A stretch of 64,000 nucleotides of DNA from Pseudarthrobacter sulfonivorans. GTDB taxonomy: Bacteria > Actinomycetota > Actinomycetes > Actinomycetales > Micrococcaceae. The notes beneath the pieces were generated by a model, which saw only the letters and a list, made by a program, of their open reading frames with translations, was not told the DNA's origin and ran no database searches. The DNA lies in assembly GCF_024391045.1 (NCBI RefSeq), contig NZ_JANFCZ010000007.1, positions 101,190 through 165,189 on the forward strand, read 5' to 3'. Both the position numbers and the translations under genes were made by a program. Below are positions 57,466-64,000 of the stretch, piece after piece. Position 1 is the stretch's first letter; every line of letters starts with the position of its first letter.

Positions 57466-58023
57466 ATGACTCGAAAAATCAGTGTGATGCTCACGGCTGC
57501 GTTCGTTGTACTGATGATCACCTCGTGCACATCCAAGGTGCCTGGCGAAACAGCTTTGGACACCACTTCACCGTCCCTGAACCAGACTTTCGATTGCACG
57601 GATGCGATTAGGACAGCGTCGACCCTTGCCGAAGTCGCCCCAGATCCCATCGCCGGCGGGGTAATGGCCATCACTGGCGGCGCTCCGGGGAGCCCGACGG
57701 ATCCAATCCAATTAGGAACCGCCGCGGGCGACGATGGGTTCCGATTCGCCAAGGTCGGGATAGCAATCAGGGCCGGGGAGAAATTCACGATCACCGTTCC
57801 GCAAACCTGGCAGAACCGAATGAGAGTCGGATGGGGCAACCACGGTGAAGTTTTAGCCACGACATTGGATGTCCCCGGTTGTTCTTCCACGCCGCCTGGT
57901 GCCGACTGGCTGGTCTATCCAGGGGGATTCCGGCTCAAAACGGCAGCTTGTGTCCCGTTAACAATTCAAACCACCAACGAGATCCGAACAATCAACGTTC
58001 CGATCGGTACGTCCTGCCCGTAG
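57466..58023 (+). CDS. lipoprotein (185 aa)
   Basis: A 185-residue lipoprotein: signal MTRKISVMLTAAFVVLMITSC with Cys21 as the lipid site. The mature part is small, beta-rich, with a possible disulfide (FDCTDAIRTAS; VPGCSST; AACVPLT; TSCP). No enzyme motif is seen, and the function is unknown. Confidence 0.68.
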   Translation: MTRKISVMLTAAFVVLMITSCTSKVPGETALDTTSPSLNQTFDCTDAIRTASTLAEVAPDPIAGGVMAITGGAPGSPTDPIQLGTAAGDDGFRFAKVGIAIRAGEKFTITVPQTWQNRMRVGWGNHGEVLATTLDVPGCSSTPPGADWLVYPGGFRLKTAACVPLTIQTTNEIRTINVPIGTSCP

Positions 58024-58082
58024 CACCTCGCGGCTGCCTGGGAGGGCCCGACCGACCCTAATGGCAAGGGAGCACCTTCAGA

Positions 58083-58110
58083 TGTCCGGTAATGGATCCT
58101 TCACCGGGCG
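58083..58110. repeat. island palindrome 15
   Basis: TGTCCGGTAATGGATCCTTC then ACCGGGCG, between the lipoprotein and convergent membrane protein genes. Confidence 0.8.
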
Positions 58111-58141
58111 CGGATGAGATCCGCACGGGGATGGGCAGTGG

Positions 58142-58828
58142 CTAGACGATGGCTCCGTTGTTGAGTTGTAGGCGCTTGGAGCGGCGTGGGAGCCCGCAGG
58201 CCCAGAATTCGATCATGAGCCCGGCTGTCGCGGCTCCTCCTGCTTCAATCCAGGACGACGACCAAGATCCTTCCGGGGTGGGAATTGGGAAGGCAAGCAC
58301 CACCACCGCGAGCCCCAGCAGAACCTCCACGCCGGCCTGGAACGGCCGGGCGCGGTACTCGGGGTAGGCCAGCCGGACCAAGGGGACGATAGGCAGTACG
58401 AATAATCCAGGGCTGAAGACCACGAAGATCACGTTGAATGTGAAGATGAGCAGACCGAGCACCAGCAGGCCCAAGAACTTCAGGACCTGCAGTACGGGGA
58501 GTGGGTTCGCCGGCGTCCATCGGCTCAGCAGCAACCCCCAAGCCGGTAGTCCAAGCAGCCAGCCGCCGGCCCAGAGCCCGAAGTTCAACAACGCCAGGAC
58601 CACGAGCAGGGCACCAGGCAGCAGGAATGCCGTGGCCTGTCGCAGCGACGGAGGCCTCCTGGTCGGGACGAAGATGCACGCACCGATAAGGAGATATGCG
58701 ACCACGTACCAGGGCAGTAGCTGGATCACGGGCACCTGGGACAGTCCAAACACCAACAGCGTCAGCGAAGCGATCATCACGCACCCCGGCGAACGCCCAG
58801 GGCCGGCGAGCAAGGCCTGGCACAGCAT
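58142..58828 (-). CDS. integral membrane protein (228 aa)
   Basis: A 228-residue protein with about six helices (for example LTLLVFGLSQVPVIQLL, AFLLPGALLVVLALLNFGLW, LGLLVLGLLIFTFNVIFVVF). An ATG at 58777 is an alternative start. No family is recognised. Confidence 0.65.
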   Translation of the reverse strand: MLCQALLAGPGRSPGCVMIASLTLLVFGLSQVPVIQLLPWYVVAYLLIGACIFVPTRRPPSLRQATAFLLPGALLVVLALLNFGLWAGGWLLGLPAWGLLLSRWTPANPLPVLQVLKFLGLLVLGLLIFTFNVIFVVFSPGLFVLPIVPLVRLAYPEYRARPFQAGVEVLLGLAVVVLAFPIPTPEGSWSSSWIEAGGAATAGLMIEFWACGLPRRSKRLQLNNGAIV

Positions 58829-58859
58829 CCCCCAATGTCATGAATCGCACTTTACTGGC

Positions 58860-59525
58860 TTAAACGCGTTCCGGAAGCCTTGCCATACATGGCAACTGTG
58901 CTGCAGTGAGGCAGCGCCCGGTAAAGGATCCTGTACCGGCCGCGGCGACCATCTGTGGGGTGTGGACTGGCAGCGAAGGTCGGTGCCAGTCCGTCAGGTC
59001 CGTGTCGTGTTCGGCCAAGAGGTCTTCCAAGGCCGGCCAGCCATGCGTCGCGACAAAGGCAGCTTCGGCGGGATAGAGCGGCATGAGCCAAGAGATGACG
59101 ATCGGCCCCTCGGGGTCCTCACATGTCGCGAACGCTTCAGGCTGGTAGACGGGGATACCGAAGTAGAAGGCTTCAAGGCCGGTGTCGGGATCCAGCGGCC
59201 CCCACGGGCCTATGACCTCACCGCGCAGAGGCGCCCGCCCCTGGTGGATCACACCATCCACGAGCTGCTGCAAAATCGACGGGACGAAGCGCTCAAAGTG
59301 GCCACTTCGGACCATTATCAGGAGCTCCATCCGGACGGGCGCCTTACCCGGCACGGCCAGCGGGTACCGGCTGAGACCCAGAGTCGAATACGAGGTCACA
59401 CCCTCTATCGGCCCGTCAACGAGCCTGATGACCTGCGCATGCTGCGGGTGGCCGTCTGCATCCTTTGACCACCCCACGGCAATGGTGCCCAGATACTGTT
59501 CAAGGTGCTCGACAAGGTGTGCCAT
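58860..59525 (-). CDS. SUFU-domain protein, C-terminus read through a palindrome
   Basis: A 221-residue protein. LVEHLEQYLG, TSYSTLGLSRYPLAV, MELLIMVRSGHFERFVPSIL and ISWLMPLYPAEAAFVATHGW match the suppressor-of-fused family, a known immunity fold in polymorphic toxin systems. The domain should end near LTDWHRPSL; about 35 further residues (AAGTGSFTGRCLTAAQL) are encoded by palindrome 16 and its flank. The normal stop appears lost. Confidence 0.75.
   Translation of the reverse strand: MAHLVEHLEQYLGTIAVGWSKDADGHPQHAQVIRLVDGPIEGVTSYSTLGLSRYPLAVPGKAPVRMELLIMVRSGHFERFVPSILQQLVDGVIHQGRAPLRGEVIGPWGPLDPDTGLEAFYFGIPVYQPEAFATCEDPEGPIVISWLMPLYPAEAAFVATHGWPALEDLLAEHDTDLTDWHRPSLPVHTPQMVAAAGTGSFTGRCLTAAQLPCMARLPERV
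58914..58942. repeat. island palindrome 16
   Basis: GCGCCCGGTAAAGGATCCTG then TACCGGCCG, inside the 3' end of the SUFU frame. Confidence 0.8.
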
Positions 59526-59836
59526 GGGCCAACCCTACCGACGGTTTAGTGTTCGATGGCTTTGCGGTCCATGGACTTGAGCGCGGCGAGCCGGGCCATC
59601 CTATGGGGCATCCGCGCCAGCTCCGACCCACTGAGAAGGAAGCTGTTCGCCCGGAAGGAGCACCTTATCACTGAGCGTTCCTCGCGGTACACCAAGACGC
59701 GACTTGCCGAGCGTTCGGTAAAGGATCCTTTACCGAACGCGGCTTCCGCTGGCGCCCGGCGAACGATGATTCTCCAAGCCACAAATGAGGCTCATTCGTT
59801 CACCGCACCAGTTGACTGCACCGCTAGGCTCAGGGC
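59526..59836. other. region with palindrome 17 and no supported gene
   Basis: Overlapping frames on both strands (59546-59782 minus, 59556-59987 plus) have no domain or ribosome site, and both run through the palindrome. Confidence 0.5.
59711..59740. repeat. island palindrome 17 (perfect)
   Basis: The half-site GCGTTCGGTAAAGGA is followed directly by its exact complement: a perfect 30-bp palindrome, the cleanest copy. Confidence 0.85.
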
Positions 59837-60022
59837 ATGGGCAGGAGGAATTGGAAGAAGCAGCCAACCAAAGCTGAGGCAGTGGTTATGTGCCTCCTCG
59901 CCGTGTCGCTATTCGCCAGCAACTTATACGGCGTGCTCGCAGAGGGCAACAGAACAACAGTCGGGTATTGGATTTCGCAGGCCTTGAACATATGTCTGCT
60001 GCTATTCGGCCTCTGGTGGTAG
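59837..60022 (+). CDS. small membrane protein (61 aa)
   Basis: A 61-residue protein with a basic start (GRRNWKKQPTKAEAVVM), two helices (CLLAVSLFASNLYGVL and QALNICLLLFGLWW) and a short loop. No family is recognised. Confidence 0.55.
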   Translation: MGRRNWKKQPTKAEAVVMCLLAVSLFASNLYGVLAEGNRTTVGYWISQALNICLLLFGLWW

Positions 60023-60343
60023 CGCCGGGCCGGGAGGAAGTCCCCAACGCAACCCTAAGACGCGTCACGTCCATTCAGCGATCCCCAATCGGGCGTCTAG
60101 GGCGTCTGATCCGGCCTGTTGTCTGATGAATGCCGGAATTCTTAGGGATAGGCGAGATACGCAAAGCCGACCGGCTGTGTCACGCCGTGCGGCTCACCAG
60201 GATCATGCTCCAGCCTCACTCGCGGGTACGAGGATCTTGCCTCGGACCTTAGCCCATCTACACTTCCACTCCGAGCACTCGATCTCGGCCTCCATTCCTG
60301 ACACTGCAGCAGCAACCTCATCAAGTCCAGCAGCAACAGCAGG
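60023..60343. other. region without a supported gene
   Basis: Short frames only; nothing recognisable. It lies between the small membrane gene and the stop of the metalloprotease gene. Confidence 0.5.
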
Positions 60344-61477
60344 TTAAAGACCTGGTGAGCAGGTGCCGCGTCCGAGGGCCGCTAGTCCTGTGAGGTCGCC
60401 ACTGGCGTAGGCGTATACCCCAAAGCCTGCTTCCGGGTACATCAGCTGGCTTGCGTCATCGACGTGGTCCAGTCCGACGAGGTGGGCGAGTTCATGGGCG
60501 ATGGCTGCTGGTGTCAGTGTGGGGCCTTCGACGGCGGAACCTTCGGCAAGGGCGGGGGCGTTCAGGACCACTTGGCCTGTGACATATACGTAGGGGTCTT
60601 TGGTGCTGGGTGAGACGGCTTGACTGCCTGCGAAGCCGAGGATGTCGCCGATCTTTTCCCCTTCTTGCACCCTTGTGAATTTCGGGGATTCTTCTGGAGT
60701 GGACCAAGCAACCAGGACGGGTGCCCAGCGGTCGCCGTAGCTGTCCGGCTGGTACATGGGCCGCTGCTCTGATGGGGCTTCGAGGGTCTCGCCGTCGTTG
60801 ATGAATTGCAAGCCAGTGACACGTGAGAGTTCGTTGAACCCTGCGTTGATCATCTCCTGGCCGCCCTGAGGGGCGTTCGCAGCCCTCGTGACGTAGTGGA
60901 TGGGACGGCAAGGGTCGTAAGCGACAGTGTCCTGTTTCAGGTCGGGAAGGCCGAGGAATGCATAGGAGTCACTTTGTGTCGTGATCGGCGCTGGGCTTCC
61001 TAGTGGCGTGGGCTGAGATTCCCTCCCGGGTGTGGGGCTGGTCTTGGAACGGCTATTGGGTGTGGTTGGAGCGGCCGTTGTCGGCACCGCTGCTTCGCTG
61101 ACGGGAGCGGCGGCAGATGGTGCTTCGACCACCGGTTCCGCAGCTACTGGCACACCTAGGAGTTGGCCTTGCGGGCGAAGCCCTGCAGGCCTACCAGACA
61201 GGTCCCCTGCCTGGTAGGCCTGCAGGGCAATGACTAAGCCAGCCGAGATAAGAGCCAAGACAAACCGGACGTCGGATCGCTTCTTCACCGGCCCAGGTCG
61301 ACTGGCTTGCTGATCAAGCTCCGCGCCCAGTTCTTCTCGTATCTCACCATAGGCAGGGCGCGGCAGGGTAGGTCTAACCACGGGGACAACCTCTACTCCC
61401 GGCCTCTTCTCGTGAACTTCCTCTGAAGGCACACAGCGCGTTGATGGTGGCCTTTCCGGGCCCTCGCTAGCCGTCAC
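60344..61477 (-). CDS. membrane-anchored matrixin-like metalloprotease (paralog)
   Basis: A 377-residue protein: about 68 cytoplasmic residues, a membrane helix (FVLALISAGLVIALQA), a Pro/Ala/Ser/Thr-rich stalk and a protease domain with YDPCRPIHYVTRAANAPQGG and HELAHLVGLDH. It closely parallels 29483-30454, including WAPVLVAWSTPEES and a Met turn (QLMYPE). GTG start at 61477. A strong hairpin lies inside the gene just after the membrane helix. Confidence 0.8.
   Translation of the reverse strand: MTASEGPERPPSTRCVPSEEVHEKRPGVEVVPVVRPTLPRPAYGEIREELGAELDQQASRPGPVKKRSDVRFVLALISAGLVIALQAYQAGDLSGRPAGLRPQGQLLGVPVAAEPVVEAPSAAAPVSEAAVPTTAAPTTPNSRSKTSPTPGRESQPTPLGSPAPITTQSDSYAFLGLPDLKQDTVAYDPCRPIHYVTRAANAPQGGQEMINAGFNELSRVTGLQFINDGETLEAPSEQRPMYQPDSYGDRWAPVLVAWSTPEESPKFTRVQEGEKIGDILGFAGSQAVSPSTKDPYVYVTGQVVLNAPALAEGSAVEGPTLTPAAIAHELAHLVGLDHVDDASQLMYPEAGFGVYAYASGDLTGLAALGRGTCSPGL
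61180..61228. repeat. 18-bp perfect inverted repeat inside a gene
   Basis: Arms GCCCTGCAGGCCTACCAG (61180-61197) and its exact complement (61211-61228) with a 13-base loop, within the metalloprotease coding sequence. Confidence 0.85.
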
Positions 61478-61745
61478 GGGGCAGTCAGAGCAAGGACGAT
61501 GGCGGTACCTTCATCCGCCCTGTCGTGTTCCATCCCACATGAAGAGTAGCCGGATCCCGTTGCCGTTGGTCGCATATTTTCCCCTGTTATTGGCCGCTTT
61601 GGACGGCATATAAGTAATGAACGATGTCTGAAGCAAAAGCGGAGTTTTCGCGGCGACGCCCGCAAGGGGGGATTGCCTGTCCGTTCTCAACAACAACTGA
61701 TTCTGAACGCGAGCCTGCAAAGCCCCGGGCCCGGGAAGCCCTTAG

Positions 61746-62339
61746 CTAGCTGCCCCTGGTGTGGGCGAACAGTTGGCGCAGGGTGAAGAAGCAACCCAAG
61801 GCGCTGAACAACAAGGCAACCAGAAAGTCGCCCGCGTACCCGTCCACCAGGTCCCGGTTGGTGGAAAGGTTGTAAAGGAGCAGGTCCCAAGTTCCGGCGT
61901 CGGTCAGCATCGTTAGCGGAGAACCGCCGCCAAGGTATTTTGCTGCGTCCAAGAGCATGCCTCCCCAGAAGGAAAGCAGGACGGTCCCGAGCGTTACAGC
62001 TGTGACCACCCACGCGCCGCGGCGGCTGATCATTCCACCGGTCCCCAAGACGTACAAACGGGCCGCCAGAGTAGCGGCGATAAAGGCAACAATGGATGCC
62101 ATCCAGCCCATGTTCCACAGCACCAGCCAGGCGGCAACGCCAACGGGAACAACCGCCATTGCGAAGAGTGCACCACGGACCACATCCTCACCGGCTGCAC
62201 GGACCGGCACTGCGGCGTGGGACTGGCTGGCCGGGGGAGTCCATACCTCGGGTGTCCGGAGCCCGAACTGGGGTTCGGCGGGAGCGCCGCCGTCACCCTC
62301 TCCGGGCTGTGATGCATCGAATTCTGCGCGCTCTGGCAT
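61746..62339 (-). CDS. membrane protein (197 aa)
   Basis: A 197-residue protein: a Pro/Gly-rich cytoplasmic start of about 50 residues, then four helices (ALFAMAVVPVGVAAWLVLW, SIVAFIAATLAARLYVLG, WVVTAVTLGTVLLSFWGGML, FLVALLFSALGCFF). GGGGGAA precedes the ATG at 62339, which is why the 62456 start is rejected. No family is recognised. Confidence 0.7.
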   Translation of the reverse strand: MPERAEFDASQPGEGDGGAPAEPQFGLRTPEVWTPPASQSHAAVPVRAAGEDVVRGALFAMAVVPVGVAAWLVLWNMGWMASIVAFIAATLAARLYVLGTGGMISRRGAWVVTAVTLGTVLLSFWGGMLLDAAKYLGGGSPLTMLTDAGTWDLLLYNLSTNRDLVDGYAGDFLVALLFSALGCFFTLRQLFAHTRGS

Positions 62340-62484
62340 GGTTCCCCCAATATGTGTGATGTGCAAATCCCGCTTATTGTCACACGGTTCGACCAAATTT
62401 CTGACACGGATGCCGAAGCGGGTAGAGCTCACCTCCTCATTGCCAATTTTTAACAATTGTGCGGGTCGCAGGCGTTGGACTTGT

Positions 62485-62980
62485 TCATGCTGACGCCAAA
62501 TATTTGAGCCATAGGTAATTCCCCAATAGTTGTGCCTGATCCTCGGGCGCCCCTGAGCCGATCCCTACGGGACAGCCGCGGGACTGAACAGCGGCGTCTC
62601 CACGGCGCCAAGTGGCGTCCCGTTGCCAGCGCAAACGTCCTCTTGTGCAATCAATTACGTCGAGGTCTTGTCCACTGCGGATGTCGGTAAATCGATCTGC
62701 GTCGACGGCCTGAGAGACCAACGATTTGAAGTACAGGCCCCGCCGGGAGCCGCCACGGATGAACGTCTGCACGACCCGAGCGATCGTAAACAATCATCAA
62801 ATCGTCACCTTCGAGGTAGACGTACCCCTCCATAACACTGCCGTCAATCGAAGTGAGGGGATCCCCCACAATGATTTCGACTCGGTCATCGGCCATTATT
62901 AACGGAAGCAGGGCGGTACAAGCCTCCGGTTGCCACGCTTTCGGCCACGAGATTGACTCCATGGCACCATACTTCCTCAT
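62485..62980 (-). pseudogene. possible frameshifted hypothetical gene
   Basis: The frame 62980-62651 has a coherent first part (ADDRVEIIVGDPLTSIDG, GYVYLEGDDLMIVYDRSGR) but a basic, poor tail. An overlapping frame 62793-62485 has a better continuation (DADRFTDIRSGQDLDVIDC, LLGNYLWLKYLAS). A shift near 62700 would join them. Weak; no family is recognised. Confidence 0.3.
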
Positions 62981-63386
62981 GCTTGGGTCCGCCTAGCCTG
63001 CGCCCGTTAGCCGGTCGTCCACCGGACGCCGAGCCCCTGTCCCGGGGGTTTCTTAACCTCCGCATGATTCCGACGTTGCCGGATTCCCGTATACCCCGCC
63101 CGAATAAATGCCCGGTGACGGTGCCCTATACGCTACAGTCCGAGGCGCCCTAATCGGCTATGCGCGCTGCTCGACGAGCATCGTTCGTGGAGACCGACCT
63201 TGATCGCCCCCTGCCGGCCTAGGCTTCCACCGCGCGCGACAGTGCCCCAGGATCGATGAAGACAATTGCGATGACGTCAGGCACTCCAGTTGACTCCCGC
63301 GCCGCGGCCGCGCCGTTGAAACCTGAAACTGACCCTTGAATACTGGTAGGACGAGGGCTGGGACGGTCGGGGAGGAGGTGGCGGTC
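62981..63386. other. right boundary region of the accessory array
   Basis: It contains palindrome 18 near its left side and otherwise nothing supported before the DUF1992 gene. Confidence 0.5.
63000..63028. repeat. island palindrome 18 (GTTAGCCG variant)
   Basis: GCGCCCGTTAGCCGGTCGTC then CACCGGACG. It is the right-most copy, 20 bases upstream of the 62980 start, and close in sequence to copies 12 and 13. Confidence 0.6.
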
Positions 63387-63977
63387 ATGAGCGGCGACAG
63401 CGTTTTCAGGCGCCGGCTGGAGCGGGCCGCTGAGCTCCGCTCCTACCGCGGGGCGGGCATCAGCGCCGCGGAGGAAGCCGAGCTTGAGGCGGCGGAGGCG
63501 CGGGAACGTGACAAACGCAAAAAGGTGGACGACGCCCGGCGGGCCGAGTACCTCATCCGGGATGCCATGGCGCAGGGCAAGTTCGATAACCTCAAATACG
63601 CGGGCAAGCCCATCCCGGGACTCGGTGAAGCGTACGATCCGGACTGGTGGGTCAAGGGCCTGATCCAGCGGGAAAACATCAGCGGGCTGGGGCCCAAAGC
63701 CATCCTTCTGCGCACCGAAGACGCCGAACTGGACGCCCGCCTGGATGCCCAGTTCACCGAAAAACAGGTCCGGGACATGCTGGCTGACTTCAACGCCCGG
63801 GTGGTCGACGCCCGCCGCCAGCTTCAGGGTGGCCCGCCGGTCATCACGAAAACGCGGGACGCGGATGCCGAAGTTGCGCGCTGGCACGAGCGCCGTGCGG
63901 CGCGGCTCCAGGCCGCACCGCCCGAACCGGAGCCGAAACGCAGCTGGTGGCAGCGGCTGTTGCGGGGAACCACCTAG
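63387..63977 (+). CDS. DUF1992 (DnaJ homologue subfamily C28) domain protein
   Basis: A 196-residue protein. The DUF1992 core is ARRAEYLIRDAMAQGKFDNL, KYAGKPIPGLGEAYDPDWW, VKGLIQRENISG. The C-terminus is basic and ends KRSWWQRLLRGTT. In eukaryotes the domain is part of DNAJC28; bacterial copies have unknown, conserved roles. GGAGG precedes the ATG at 63387. This gene marks the return to ordinary chromosome. Confidence 0.85.
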   Translation: MSGDSVFRRRLERAAELRSYRGAGISAAEEAELEAAEARERDKRKKVDDARRAEYLIRDAMAQGKFDNLKYAGKPIPGLGEAYDPDWWVKGLIQRENISGLGPKAILLRTEDAELDARLDAQFTEKQVRDMLADFNARVVDARRQLQGGPPVITKTRDADAEVARWHERRAARLQAAPPEPEPKRSWWQRLLRGTT

Positions 63978-64000
63978 AGCGGGAACCACTGGGGCGGACG

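Noticed and set aside
58434..59468. 344-codon plus-strand frame
   Set aside because: It crosses two minus-strand genes (membrane protein and SUFU) and palindrome 16; composition is not protein-like.
59556..59987. 143-codon plus-strand frame
   Set aside because: It runs through palindrome 17 and overlaps the better small membrane gene at 59837.
61474..61665. 63-codon minus-strand frame upstream of the second metalloprotease
   Set aside because: Arg-rich text without a start site or domain.
46991..63028. CRISPR array
   Set aside because: The repeats are palindromic but spaced 0.3-3 kb apart with genes between them, and no cas gene is present.
46991..63028. Insertion sequences or prophage
   Set aside because: No transposase, integrase, terminase or structural phage gene was seen, and no tRNA-linked attachment site.

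Overview
The window looks like a chromosome segment of a high-GC actinobacterium of the Micrococcaceae, most like Arthrobacter/Pseudarthrobacter. The reasons are the high GC content, a DUF222/HNH (13E12-type) nuclease gene, a CarD-type regulator, a dimethylglycine oxidase of the size known from Arthrobacter globiformis, and many MarR/TetR/IclR regulators next to transporters and oxidoreductases. This is an inference from gene content; no rRNA or tRNA gene was seen.

Region 1 (1-18 kb) holds housekeeping and stress genes: an MFS exporter beside the remnant of a TetR gene, a hydrolase, a thioesterase, a Na+/H+ antiporter fused to a UBP zinc finger, a TetR/SDR divergent pair with a visible operator, a secreted protein with an internal tandem duplication, a GPP34 protein, a solitary restriction-nuclease-like protein, a MarR plus DHA2 exporter pair with two operators, an EamA exporter plus TetR pair under a perfect 32-bp palindrome, CarD, and a MOSC protein.

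Region 2 (18-27.6 kb) is a coherent glycine betaine catabolism cluster. It has an IclR regulator, a Rieske oxygenase, a ferredoxin reductase, a Rieske ferredoxin, a BCCT transporter, formyl-THF deformylase and dimethylglycine oxidase. Betaine would be imported, demethylated to dimethylglycine and then to sarcosine, with one-carbon units passing through folate.

Region 3 (27.8-46 kb) holds a DUF222 nuclease, a membrane-anchored metalloprotease, an LLM flavin oxidoreductase, an MpaB-like protein, the xanthine dehydrogenase operon (small subunit, large subunit, XdhC), an aldo/keto reductase, an alcohol dehydrogenase, a leaderless ArsR/SRPBCC pair, an acyl-CoA ligase and others. Across 3-45 kb, seven gene ends carry one palindrome family (ACGACGGCGGGA and its complement).

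Region 4 (46-63 kb) is different. It is an accessory array of small genes: DUF4265, GNATs, two DUF2750 paralogs, a toxin-antitoxin pair, Tdi1/DUF1851-like, SUFU, PASTA, SHOCT, LysM, lipoproteins and very small membrane proteins. Eighteen copies of another ~28-30 bp palindrome centred on GGATCC (GGTAAAGGATCCTTTACC core) separate them. Between 48.6 and 58.9 kb most intervals between palindromes hold just one or two genes, in mixed orientation. A PASTA gene and its palindrome occur a second time as a truncated inverted copy. No integrase or transposase was seen. This array is the most unusual object in the window. It may be a modular immunity or accessory cassette locus. At 63.4 kb a DUF1992 gene brings ordinary chromosome back.
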